Shown: positions 1 to 5,770, counted from the first letter of the stretch. The stretch is DNA of 5,773 nucleotides from an uncultured Rhodospirillales bacterium (GCA_903928045.1 CAIYPH010000026.1:1-5773), one strand, 5' to 3'. Notes: generated by a model from the sequence alone, not told the origin. Numbers and translations are program-made.

Positions 1-8
1 CAAAGTCA

Positions 9-22
9 TTACGATTTCGTAA
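9..22. repeat. 14-bp palindrome downstream of truA
   Basis: TTACGA and TCGTAA flank two T residues, giving a perfect 6-bp inverted repeat in a short AT-rich stretch 11 nt beyond the truA stop. It is too short and weak for a convincing terminator. Its form is like a repressor half-site pair and it could belong to a promoter for a gene beyond the left edge. No regulator is identified. Confidence 0.35.
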
Positions 23-32
23 CTAAATCCCG

Positions 33-809
33 TCAAGACCAACCCAACACCCCGCCAAACGGATCCTCCGGGTAATCCACCCCCACCAGACTGAGCCCAT
101 CCGGCGGCGCCGTCGGCCCGCCCGCCCGCCGGTCACACGCCACGAGCGCCGCGGCCACCCGCTCCGGCGCCCATTTCCCCTCCGCCACCAGCTTGAGCGT
201 ACCCACCATGTTGCGCACCTGGTGGTGCAGGAAGCTGCGGGCGGAAACCTCGATCGTCACCAGGTCCCCCGTGCGCCGCACGTCGATCCGTTCCAGTGTC
301 CTGATCGGCGATTTCGCCTGACAGGAGGAGGCGCGGAAGGTGGTGAAGTCATGCCGGCCCAGCAGATGCCGCGCGCCTTCCAGCGCCGCCGCGGCATCGA
401 ACCGGCCGGGCACATGCCACACCCGCCCCGCCAGCAGCGCCGGGCGGGCCCGGCGGTTCAGCACGACGTAGCGGTAATGCCGCTGGATCGCCGAAAACCG
501 CGGGTTCCAGCCCTCCGGCGCCCGGGCGACTTCCACCACCACCACGGCGTGCGGCTTCATATGGAAGTTGAGCGCCTCGCGGACCCGGACCGGCGGCAGC
601 TCGCCGGCCAGATCGACCAGCGCCACCTGCCCATCGGCATGGACCCCGGCATCGGTGCGCCCGGCGACGACGGAGGCGACGGGGTTGCCGGCGTTGAGAT
701 GGAAGGCAGCTTCCTCCAGCACCTGCTGGATCGACACTCCGCTGGCTTGCCGCTGCCAGCCAACGAAGCCGGCGCCGTCATACTCCAGCCGCAGCGCGTA
801 GCGCGCCAT
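33..809 (-). CDS. truA: tRNA pseudouridine(38-40) synthase TruA
   Basis: TruA converts uridines 38, 39 and 40 in the anticodon stem-loop of many tRNAs to pseudouridine; it acts in the cytoplasm as a dimer. The 258-residue product has the usual family length. The N-terminal LEYDGAGFVGWQRQ block is at residues 8-21. The catalytic aspartate is D53 in AGRTDAGVHA (49-58). Later family blocks are HDFTTFR (153-159), FLHHQVRNMVGTL (about 193-205) and GPTAPPDGL (231-239), so the protein looks intact. It is the last gene of the def-fmt-truA run. Its ATG shares one base with the fmt stop (TGATG) and only a weak Shine-Dalgarno precedes it, which suggests translation coupled to fmt. Stop is TGA at 33-35. 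Family assignment is very secure. Confidence 0.97.
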   Translation of the reverse strand: MARYALRLEYDGAGFVGWQRQASGVSIQQVLEEAAFHLNAGNPVASVVAGRTDAGVHADGQVALVDLAGELPPVRVREALNFHMKPHAVVVVEVARAPEGWNPRFSAIQRHYRYVVLNRRARPALLAGRVWHVPGRFDAAAALEGARHLLGRHDFTTFRASSCQAKSPIRTLERIDVRRTGDLVTIEVSARSFLHHQVRNMVGTLKLVAEGKWAPERVAAALVACDRRAGGPTAPPDGLSLVGVDYPEDPFGGVLGWS

Positions 810-1723
810 CAGCTCAGCCGCGAGCCCGGTGGAACCGGATGGCCGCGCAGAAAGGCCGCCGCCTCCATCGCCGAACGGCCCGGCGCCTGCACCCGCAGCA
901 GCCGCAGCGCGCCATTGCCGGCCGCGACGGTAAGCCGATCATTCAGCACCTCGCCAGGCGCGCCAGCGCCCGGCACCGGTTCGGCCGCCAGAACCTTCAG
1001 CACCATGTCACCCAACTGGGTGAAGGTGCCCGGCCAGGGATTGAGCGCCCGCACCTGCCGATCAAGCGCCGCGGCGTCGCGCGACCAGTCGATCCGGCCA
1101 TCCTCGCGCGCGAGCTTCGCCGCGTAGGTGACCCCGTCTTCCGGTTGCGCCACCGGGTCCGGCGGGGTGGCGAGGGCCTCCAGGATCAGCCGCCCCCCCA
1201 TCGCCGCGAGCGCATCGTGCAGCTCGGTCGCCGTGCTCCGCGGCCCAATCTGCACGCTGCCCCGCAGCAGCATCGCCCCGGTATCCAGCCCGGCGTCCAT
1301 CTGCATGATGGTGATCCCTGTCTCGCCATCCCCCGCCAGCAGCGCCGCCTGGATCGGCGCCGCACCGCGCCAGCGGGGCAGCAGGCTGGCATGGATGTTG
1401 AGACAGCCGAGCCGCGGCGCATCAAGCATGGCCTGCGGAAGGATCAACCCATAGGCCGCGACCACCGCGACATCGAGGCCAAGCGCCGCGAACGCCTCCT
1501 GCGCCGCCACGTCCTTGCGAAGCCGCGCTGGGCTGCGCACCTCGAGCCCGAGCGCCAGCGCCGCCGCGTGGACGGGGCAAGGCCGCGTCATCTGCCCGCG
1601 TCCGGCGGGGCGAGGCGGCTGGCAATAGACGGCGGCGATCTCATGCCCGGCGGCGTGGAGCGCCTGGAGCGCAGGGACCGCGAAATCCGGGCTGCCCATA
1701 AAGGCCAGACGCAGCCGCGCCAC
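809..1723 (-). CDS. fmt: methionyl-tRNA formyltransferase Fmt
   Basis: Fmt transfers a formyl group from 10-formyltetrahydrofolate to the methionine on initiator tRNA, making the fMet-tRNA used to start bacterial translation. The 304-residue product matches the usual length. The N-terminal formyltransferase fold begins with [12 protein letters not shown] (8-19). The catalytic triad of the family is visible: N109 and H111 in [16 protein letters not shown] (109-124) and D147 in MDAGLDTG (142-149). The C-terminal tRNA-binding domain follows, with DGRIDW (208-213) and LNPWPG (227-232). The start codon is GTG at 1723-1721, placed 3 nt after the def stop. A GAGG Shine-Dalgarno lies inside the end of def (1738-1735), about 11 nt upstream. 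This start puts the conserved MGSPDFA block at the expected distance from the N terminus. The product works in series with neighbouring def. Confidence 0.97.
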   Translation of the reverse strand: MARLRLAFMGSPDFAVPALQALHAAGHEIAAVYCQPPRPAGRGQMTRPCPVHAAALALGLEVRSPARLRKDVAAQEAFAALGLDVAVVAAYGLILPQAMLDAPRLGCLNIHASLLPRWRGAAPIQAALLAGDGETGITIMQMDAGLDTGAMLLRGSVQIGPRSTATELHDALAAMGGRLILEALATPPDPVAQPEDGVTYAAKLAREDGRIDWSRDAAALDRQVRALNPWPGTFTQLGDMVLKVLAAEPVPGAGAPGEVLNDRLTVAAGNGALRLLRVQAPGRSAMEAAAFLRGHPVPPGSRLS

Positions 1724-1726
1724 GCG

Positions 1727-2266
1727 CTACTTCGCCTCGCGCTGGGCTTTGGCGAGCTTGCGCATCAGCATGTTGCGCTTGAGCGCCGAGATGTGGTCGA
1801 CGAACAGGACCCCATCGAGATGGTCGATCTCATGCTGCAAGCAGGCCGCCAGCAGCCCCTCGGCCTCGATCTCCTGGCGGGCGCCGGCGGCGTCATGGAA
1901 GCGCACCTTCACCCGCGCCGGCCGGGTGACGTCGGCGTATTGCCCGGGGATCGACAGGCAGCCTTCCTCGCGGGTGGCAAGTTCGGCGCTCGCCGCGATG
2001 ATCTCGGGGTTCACCAGCACGATCGGCGCCAGTTTGTCGTCGGGCATCAGATCGACCACCGCAAGGCGCAACCCGGTGCCAACCTGCGGCGCGGCGAGGC
2101 CGATGCCGGGGGCCTTGTACATGGTGGCGAACATGCGGGGCACCAGATCGCGCACGAGATCGGCATCACCCGCCCCCACCGGGCGCGCGCGGGCCTTGAG
2201 GATCGGCTGGGGCGCGATCAGGATCGGGAGGGTTTCCGGGCGGGCGTCGTCGTTCATGCCCGTCAT
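1727..2266 (-). CDS. def: peptide deformylase Def
   Basis: Def is the metalloenzyme that removes the N-formyl group from nascent proteins at the ribosome exit, undoing the modification made by Fmt. All three family motifs are intact in the 179-residue product: GIGLAAPQ (54-61), EGCLS (101-105) with metal ligand C103, and QHEIDH (144-149) with metal ligands H145 and H149 and catalytic E146. The EGCLS form is that of an active type I enzyme. It is first in the def-fmt-truA operon and diverges from the Hsp20 gene. The first ATG is at 2266-2264; a second ATG at codon 4 (2257-2255) is equally possible, and neither has a good Shine-Dalgarno. The N terminus before TLPILIAPQPIL is therefore uncertain by three residues. 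Stop is TAG at 1729-1727. Confidence 0.97.
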   Translation of the reverse strand: MTGMNDDARPETLPILIAPQPILKARARPVGAGDADLVRDLVPRMFATMYKAPGIGLAAPQVGTGLRLAVVDLMPDDKLAPIVLVNPEIIAASAELATREEGCLSIPGQYADVTRPARVKVRFHDAAGARQEIEAEGLLAACLQHEIDHLDGVLFVDHISALKRNMLMRKLAKAQREAK

Positions 2267-2301
2267 CTAGCGGTCAGCGCGCGCGCGATCAACGGATGCC
2301 C

Positions 2302-2330
2302 CTTGCAACGGCTGCCGGGTTCACCAAAAT
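2302..2330 (+). promoter_or_regulatory. candidate promoter for the Hsp20-DUF1150 operon
   Basis: A CTTGCAA element (2302-2308) lies 18 nt (counted from CTTG) before CCAAAAT (2324-2330), in the only AT-rich patch of the divergent spacer. Read as a heat-shock sigma-32 promoter, CTTG fits the -35 well and CCAAAAT is a partial match to the alphaproteobacterial CYTATNT -10. Read as a housekeeping promoter, it is TTGCAA, 16 nt, CAAAAT, matching 4 of 6 bases in each box. Either reading puts the transcript start near 2337 and gives a leader of about 58 nt holding the two hairpins described below. The sigma-factor choice cannot be settled from sequence alone. Confidence 0.4.
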
Positions 2331-2353
2331 AAGCGCCGTCGGATCGCCGTCAC
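2326..2353 (-). promoter_or_regulatory. weak candidate promoter for def-fmt-truA
   Basis: On the minus strand GTGACG (2353-2348) is followed after 16 nt by TATTTT (2331-2326), each matching 4 of 6 bases of a housekeeping promoter. It uses the same AT-rich patch as the rightward promoter, so the two would overlap and could interfere. It would give def a leader of about 50 nt. The call is weak and rests mainly on position. Confidence 0.25.
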
Positions 2354-2397
2354 GGGGTCCGCCATCCGCTTCGCTCGGCTGAGGGAGCCAATTAATG
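2341..2397 (+). promoter_or_regulatory. ROSE-like RNA thermometer in the Hsp20 leader
   Basis: Two consecutive hairpins fill the leader. Hairpin 1 (2341-2360) pairs GGATC with GGTCC (one G-U) and CCG with CGG, with one bulged G and a 3-nt loop. Hairpin 2 pairs GCTTC-G-CTC (2368-2376) with GAGGGAGC (2381-2388) around a GGCT loop, leaving G2373 bulged. The paired right arm contains the whole Shine-Dalgarno GAGGGAG (2381-2387), 7 nt before the ATG at 2395. The left arm contains UCGCU (2371-2375), which fits the U(U/C)GCU signature that masks the Shine-Dalgarno in ROSE thermometers of alphaproteobacterial small heat-shock genes, including the characteristic bulged G. By family analogy the hairpin would melt on heating and free the ribosome site. 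Pairing was worked out by hand, without folding software. Confidence 0.72.
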
Positions 2398-2844
2398 TCC
2401 ACGCGTATCTTCACGTCGCCGCTCGTCCTGGGGTTCGACCATATCGAATTGCTGCTCGAGCAGGCCACCAAGAAATCTTCCGACGGCTACCCCCCGTTCA
2501 ACATCGAGCAGACCGGCCCGGCCAATTTGCGCATCACGCTGGCGGTGGCGGGCTTCACGATGGACGATTTGCAGATCACCCACGAAGACAACCAGCTCGT
2601 CATCCGCGGCCGGCAGACCGATGACAGCCAGGGGCGGGTGTTCCTACACCGCGGGATCGCCGCGCGGCAGTTTCAGCGCGTTTTCGTGCTGTCCGAGCAT
2701 ATCGAGGTGCGCGGCGCCTGGATGGATCATGGGTTGCTGCATATCGATCTCGCGCGGCCGGTCCCGGAGGGGCGGGTGCGGACAATCCCGATCACCCGGC
2801 CGGCGCCAGGCGGACGATCACCGATGGTGGTGGATGACGAGTAG
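2395..2844 (+). CDS. small heat-shock protein, Hsp20/IbpA type
   Basis: This is a cytoplasmic ATP-independent holdase that binds unfolding proteins during heat stress and keeps them accessible to DnaK and ClpB. The 149-residue product has a short N-terminal arm (1-32) and an alpha-crystallin domain (about 33-125). That domain opens with YPPFNIE (32-38), the hallmark of the IbpA/HspA class, and continues with LAVAGF (49-54) and the GLLHIDLAR strand (113-121). The C-terminal tail carries an I-x-I motif, IPI (131-133), used for oligomer assembly. The ATG is supported by the strong GAGGGAG site 7 nt upstream, which sits in the candidate thermometer hairpin. It is the first gene of a two-gene operon, 9 nt before the DUF1150 gene. 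Class A Hsp20 is secure; assignment to ibpA or another numbered hsp gene is not attempted. Confidence 0.95.
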   Translation: MSTRIFTSPLVLGFDHIELLLEQATKKSSDGYPPFNIEQTGPANLRITLAVAGFTMDDLQITHEDNQLVIRGRQTDDSQGRVFLHRGIAARQFQRVFVLSEHIEVRGAWMDHGLLHIDLARPVPEGRVRTIPITRPAPGGRSPMVVDDE

Positions 2845-2848
2845 GAGG
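2843..2848 (+). promoter_or_regulatory. Shine-Dalgarno of the DUF1150 gene overlapping the hsp20 stop
   Basis: AGGAGG overlaps the last two bases of the hsp20 TAG stop and lies 5 nt before the ATG at 2854. It is a near-ideal ribosome site, consistent with efficient or coupled translation of the second gene. Unlike the hsp20 site, it is not opposite an obvious pairing arm. Confidence 0.8.
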
Positions 2849-2853
2849 CTGCG

Positions 2854-3084
2854 ATGACCGACGAACCGACCCTAGTGCATTTCGATATCCACCAGATCAC
2901 CGCCGAGCAGCTTGGCAAGCTCGGGGTGTCGCAGATCGCCTACGTCAAGCCGATGATCCATAATGGCGCGAACGTGTTCGCGATCCATGCCGCCGACGGC
3001 ACGCCGATGGCGGTGGCGGTGGACCGCGACACGGCGCTCGCCGCGATCGTGCAGCACGAGATGCACCCGAGCCTGGTGCATTGA
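2854..3084 (+). CDS. DUF1150 family protein
   Basis: This 76-residue protein has no signal peptide and no membrane segment. It resembles the DUF1150 family of small alphaproteobacterial proteins: a central GVSQIAYVKPM block (24-34), then VFAIHAADGTPMAVAVDRDTA (about 41-61) and a helical QHEMHPSLVH tail. The IAYVKP and FAIHAADG stretches look like adjacent beta strands followed by a helix, but no catalytic residues stand out. Members commonly sit beside Hsp20 genes, as here, with a 9-nt gap and a strong Shine-Dalgarno, so co-expression with the chaperone is very likely. The biochemical function is unknown; a role tied to heat stress or to the small chaperone is inference from context only. Stop is TGA at 3082-3084, just before a terminator hairpin. 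Confidence 0.85.
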   Translation: MTDEPTLVHFDIHQITAEQLGKLGVSQIAYVKPMIHNGANVFAIHAADGTPMAVAVDRDTALAAIVQHEMHPSLVH

Positions 3085-3087
3085 GCG

Positions 3088-3109
3088 AAGGGGGCATTGC
3101 TGCCCCCTT
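3088..3109. terminator. bidirectional terminator between DUF1150 and hpf
   Basis: A perfect 9-bp stem, AAGGGGGCA pairing with TGCCCCCTT around a TTGC loop, sits 3 nt after the DUF1150 stop and 7 nt after the end of hpf on the other strand. Position between convergent genes and stem strength support termination in both directions. The flanking A and T runs are only two bases long, so the T-tract is poor in both directions. Confidence 0.8.
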
Positions 3110-3116
3110 GCCGTGA

Positions 3117-3713
3117 TCAGCCTGAGGAAGCCGGGTCGATCCAGCCGATATGGCCGTCGCTGCGGCGATAGACCACGTTGAGTTCGCCCGTCGTGATGTT
3201 GCGGAACATCAGCACAGGCTGGTCGGCCAGATCCATCCGCATCACCGCGTCGCTGACGGCGAGGCTGGCGATTTCGGTGGCGGTTTCGGCGACCACCGTC
3301 GCGTAGGTGACGTTGGTCTGCACGGCGACGCCGTGGCCCTCCTCATGGGGCTCCTCCGCCTCCTGGCGGAGCACGTATTGCCTTGCGGCTTGCGGGCGTT
3401 CGCGATGCGCCGCGTCGCGCGCGTGGTCGTTCACCCGGCGGCGGTAGCGCCGCAGGCGCTTGGCGATATGCTCGGCCGCGTCGTCGAAGGCGGAGTTGGC
3501 ATCCGCCGCCTCACCCTCGCCGCGCAGCATCAGGCCGCGGCCGGCGTGGATGTTGATGTCACAGGTGAAAAAGCAGCGCGCGCGGCTGAACGTCACGTGC
3601 GCTTCCTGGGCGTGATCGAAATACTTGCTTGCGATGGTCGACAGCGCTTGGTTGACGCGCGTCTTGAGGGCTTCCGAGAGTTCGACTTGCTTACCAGAGA
3701 CCGTGATTTGCAT
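3117..3713 (-). CDS. hpf: ribosome hibernation promoting factor, long form
   Basis: Long HPF binds the small ribosomal subunit in the decoding region and joins two 70S ribosomes into inactive 100S dimers during starvation or stationary phase. The 198-residue product is about twice the short enterobacterial form. The N-terminal ribosome-binding domain (1 to about 100) begins MQITVSGKQVELSEALK and has a basic helix around KRLRRYRRR (85-93). A charged linker (about 95-130) follows. The C-terminal dimerisation domain (about 145-195) has the conserved pattern PVLMFRN (166-172), G176, NVVYRR (179-184), DG (186-187) and G190. The ATG has a GAGG Shine-Dalgarno 7 nt upstream (3724-3721). It lies 92 nt downstream of rpoN on the same strand, a common proteobacterial pairing; ptsN, often next, is not present. 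Sometimes annotated raiA. Confidence 0.95.
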   Translation of the reverse strand: MQITVSGKQVELSEALKTRVNQALSTIASKYFDHAQEAHVTFSRARCFFTCDINIHAGRGLMLRGEGEAADANSAFDDAAEHIAKRLRRYRRRVNDHARDAAHRERPQAARQYVLRQEAEEPHEEGHGVAVQTNVTYATVVAETATEIASLAVSDAVMRMDLADQPVLMFRNITTGELNVVYRRSDGHIGWIDPASSG

Positions 3714-3765
3714 GGTCCGTCCTCACGTCCTTGTTCGGGACCGCCTGCCGGCGCGCGAGGTCCGG

Positions 3766-3787
3766 GCCGGCCCTAACCTGGGCCGGC
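3766..3787 (-). other. strong GC hairpin in the rpoN-hpf spacer
   Basis: GCCGGCCC (3766-3773) and GGGCCGGC (3780-3787) form a perfect 8-bp stem with a 6-nt loop, 18 nt after the rpoN stop. No T-run follows on the minus strand, so it is not a classic intrinsic terminator. It could be a partial terminator, an RNA processing or stability element that sets the ratio of rpoN to hpf message, or chance in GC-rich DNA. The inverted repeat is plain; the function is not known. Confidence 0.5.
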
Positions 3788-3805
3788 TTGCGGGCACGGG
3801 CGTGA

Positions 3806-5323
3806 TCAGGCCGGCACGGCCTTCTCCCGTTTGCGCTGCACTGAGCTTGGGATACGCAGCGCATCGCGGTATTTGGCCACGGTTCGGCGTGCGATGTCCA
3901 CGCCTTCCCGTCGCAGGATCTCCACAATCGCGTCATCGCTCAGAACTTCATTTGCCGGCTCGGCATCGACGAGCTGGCGAATGCGATGCCTGACCGCTTC
4001 GGCACTGTGGGAATCCCCTCCGCCGGTAGCGTGCAACGCAGTGGTAAAGAAATACTTAAGCTCGAAGGTGCCGCGCGGCGTGGCGATGAATTTATTCGAG
4101 GTCACCCGGCTGACGGTGCTCTCGTGCAGCTCCACCGCGGCGGCGACATCGCGCAGGATCAGCGGGCGGAGATGGCTGACCCCGTGGCGGAAGAAGCCGT
4201 CCTGCTGGCGAACGATCTCGCTGGCCACCCGCAGGATGGTCTGCGCGCGCTGCTGCAGGGATTTCACCACCCAGTTGGCGGCCTGCAGCTTGTCGATCAT
4301 GAACGCCTTGTCCTCCTTGGAGGCCTTCGGCAGCACGCGGGCGGTGAAGGTCTGGTTGACCAGCACGCGCGGCATCGTCTCGGGGTTCAGCTCCAGCAGC
4401 CAGCCGCCATCCTGCGCGGCGCGCATCAGCACATCCGGCACCACGGTGAGCGGCGTGCCGTCGTCCCAGTTGGCACCGGGCTTGGGGTCGAGCCGGCGCA
4501 GCTCGGCGATCATGTCGGCGACGTCGGCGGCGTCCACGCCGCAGATCGCCATCAGCCGCTTGGTATCGCGCCGGGCGACGAGGTCGAGGTTTTCCAGCAG
4601 CGCCTGCATCGCGGGGTCGAGCCGGTTCTTCTCGGCGAGCTGGACGGCCAGACACTCCTTGAGGTCATGCGCGAACATGCCGATCGGATCGAAGCGCATC
4701 ATCAGCCCGCGCACATGCTCGACCCGCGCGACCTCGATGCCCAGCGTCTGCGCGATGGCCTCCGAAGCGACGGAGAACCGCCCGGTCGGCTCGATCAACG
4801 CGAGCAAGGTGGCGCCGATCATGCGGTCGACCGGATCGTGGAAGCTGAGGCGGACCTGCTCGCTCAGATGTTCACGCAGGGAGAGCCGGCCCTCGGCGAG
4901 GTCGTCGATGCCACGGTCATCGCCGCGGAAGTCACTATTGCCGCCGCTGCCGCCCCGCACGCCATCGGAGGCGCCGCCGGGATCATAGGGTTCGGCGTAT
5001 TCCGCGGTGTCCAGCGCGCCGGCGCCGTCGGCCGCGAGATGATCGGAGCGGATTTCGGCGAAACTGTCGCGCGGCGGTGGCTCCTCCAGCCCGTCCGCCG
5101 GGGCGGCCGGCTTCACTGCGACCTGGTCCAGCGCCGGGCGCTCGCCGAAGCTCTCGCTGTCGCGCTCGTCACGCTCCAGCATGGGGTTGCGCTCGAGCTC
5201 CTGCTCGACGAAGGCGGCGGCCTCGAGATTGTTGAACTGCAAAAGCTGGATCGCCTGCCGCAGCTGCGGCGTCATCACCAGGGACTGCGACTGGCGCAGG
5301 TCGAGACGCGGGCCCATCCCCAT
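3806..5323 (-). CDS. rpoN: RNA polymerase sigma-54 factor RpoN
   Basis: RpoN directs core RNA polymerase to -24/-12 promoters and needs an AAA+ activator to open them; typical targets include nitrogen use and motility. The 505-residue product is complete. Region I (about 5-50) is the glutamine- and leucine-rich activator-response segment containing LRQSQSLVMTPQL (9-21). Region II (about 51-140) is an acidic, glycine-rich linker. The core-binding region follows (about 145-300). The helix-turn-helix for the -12 element is around RDVAAAVELHESTVSRV (391-407), and the RpoN box ARRTVAKYR (478-486) reads the -24 element. The ATG at 5323 is the most upstream in-frame start; codon 3 is also ATG, and neither has a clear Shine-Dalgarno. 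hpf follows 92 nt downstream. The lpt genes often upstream of rpoN are not seen. Confidence 0.97.
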   Translation of the reverse strand: MGMGPRLDLRQSQSLVMTPQLRQAIQLLQFNNLEAAAFVEQELERNPMLERDERDSESFGERPALDQVAVKPAAPADGLEEPPPRDSFAEIRSDHLAADGAGALDTAEYAEPYDPGGASDGVRGGSGGNSDFRGDDRGIDDLAEGRLSLREHLSEQVRLSFHDPVDRMIGATLLALIEPTGRFSVASEAIAQTLGIEVARVEHVRGLMMRFDPIGMFAHDLKECLAVQLAEKNRLDPAMQALLENLDLVARRDTKRLMAICGVDAADVADMIAELRRLDPKPGANWDDGTPLTVVPDVLMRAAQDGGWLLELNPETMPRVLVNQTFTARVLPKASKEDKAFMIDKLQAANWVVKSLQQRAQTILRVASEIVRQQDGFFRHGVSHLRPLILRDVAAAVELHESTVSRVTSNKFIATPRGTFELKYFFTTALHATGGGDSHSAEAVRHRIRQLVDAEPANEVLSDDAIVEILRREGVDIARRTVAKYRDALRIPSSVQRKREKAVPA

Positions 5324-5444
5324 CAGGGCGTGCTCGTGGTTCGCGAAGCGGTCGTCGTCCGTGGCGGCGTCATGGGCGCAATGGACGTCGGACGCGGCAA
5401 AGGTGCAAGCAAGAATCGTGCTGAATTGATCGCATCAGCGCGAA

Positions 5445-5450
5445 ATTATC
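5445..5450 (-). promoter_or_regulatory. possible -10 element of an rpoN promoter
   Basis: The 159-nt spacer between the small hypothetical gene and rpoN is less GC-rich than its surroundings. On the minus strand it contains GATAAT, preceded by T (TGATAAT), matching 5 of 6 bases of a housekeeping -10. No good -35 sits 16-18 nt upstream. It would give rpoN a leader of about 115 nt. No sigma-54 style -24/-12 pair was found, so autoregulation is not supported. Confidence 0.25.
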
Positions 5451-5482
5451 ACCGGAAGGTAAATGCGACGTTAGTGCCGCCC

Positions 5483-5710
5483 CTACAGGTGCTTGCCGCG
5501 CTCCATGATTTCAAGCGTGTAGTCGTGGTAGGACATCCCAAGCTCCTCGGCACGGGCGAGCCGACGGAGCGCGATTTCGCGCGGCGGGGTTTTCCAGGCG
5601 CGCTTATGCGCCCGCCGCCAGGCCCAGGAGCGCCAGGAGACGGCGCCGGGGTCCTCCGGCGGTTCGTCCTCCAGCGGGGGGCCGCCGTTATGGCCGATCG
5701 GGTTGGTCAT
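5483..5710 (-). CDS. small hypothetical protein with IGHNGGPPL motif
   Basis: This 75-residue soluble protein has no signal peptide or membrane segment. It has two parts. A disordered, acidic, proline-rich head carries the motif IGHNGGPPL (5-13), which I recall from many small alphaproteobacterial proteins, some of them phage-linked. A basic, tryptophan-rich helical part follows, WRSWAWRRAHKRAWK (26-40), and continues through PPREIALRRLARAEELGMSYHDYTLEIMERGKHL to the end. That last part looks like a small helical domain that could bind nucleic acid or a partner. The ATG at 5710 has only a weak G-rich site (GGGGG) about 9 nt upstream. Its neighbours do not explain it. Function unknown; I am fairly sure it is real from its compositional pattern and recalled motif. 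Confidence 0.75.
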   Translation of the reverse strand: MTNPIGHNGGPPLEDEPPEDPGAVSWRSWAWRRAHKRAWKTPPREIALRRLARAEELGMSYHDYTLEIMERGKHL

Positions 5711-5746
5711 GGGCTGTACCCCCGGATCAACTGATAGGAAGGAAGC

Positions 5747-5770
5747 GGTTCTTTTTTGAAAAAAAGAACC
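5747..5770. repeat. 24-bp AT-rich palindrome, terminator or dispersed repeat
   Basis: GGTTCTTTTTT (5747-5757) is the reverse complement of AAAAAAGAACC (5760-5770), with only two bases between. RNA would form a stem of about 10 bp with a 4-nt loop. The long A and T runs stand out in a region otherwise near 70% GC. It lies 36 nt upstream of the small hypothetical gene and reaches almost to the window edge. It may end a transcript entering from the right or leaving to the right. I recall very similar AGAACC/GGTTCT palindromes as frequent intergenic repeats in Acetobacteraceae, but could not check this. Confidence 0.65.

Noticed and set aside
222..1127. Plus-strand open frame of 301 codons
   Set aside because: It is antisense to truA and part of fmt, with low-complexity composition; a shadow of the real genes.
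839..2332. Long plus-strand open frame of 497 codons
   Set aside because: It runs antisense through fmt and def, both of which have all family motifs. Its translation is arginine-, histidine- and glycine-rich with no recognisable domain, as expected for an antisense frame in high-GC DNA.
3150..3776. Plus-strand open frame of 208 codons antisense to hpf
   Set aside because: HPF on the minus strand has both expected domains, a good Shine-Dalgarno and a family-typical length; the opposite frame has none of these.
5324..5434. Possible N-terminal extension of RpoN
   Set aside because: The frame stays open upstream to a stop at 5435-5437, but contains no ATG, GTG or TTG, and the family's conserved region I begins at the annotated ATG.
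5401..5482. Sigma-54 promoter for rpoN autoregulation
   Set aside because: TTGC-like fragments are present on the minus strand, but no GG element lies at the required distance for a -24/-12 pair.
3986..5734. Plus-strand open frame of 582 codons
   Set aside because: It is antisense to nearly all of rpoN and to the small hypothetical gene, crosses their spacer, and has no family motif or convincing ribosome site.
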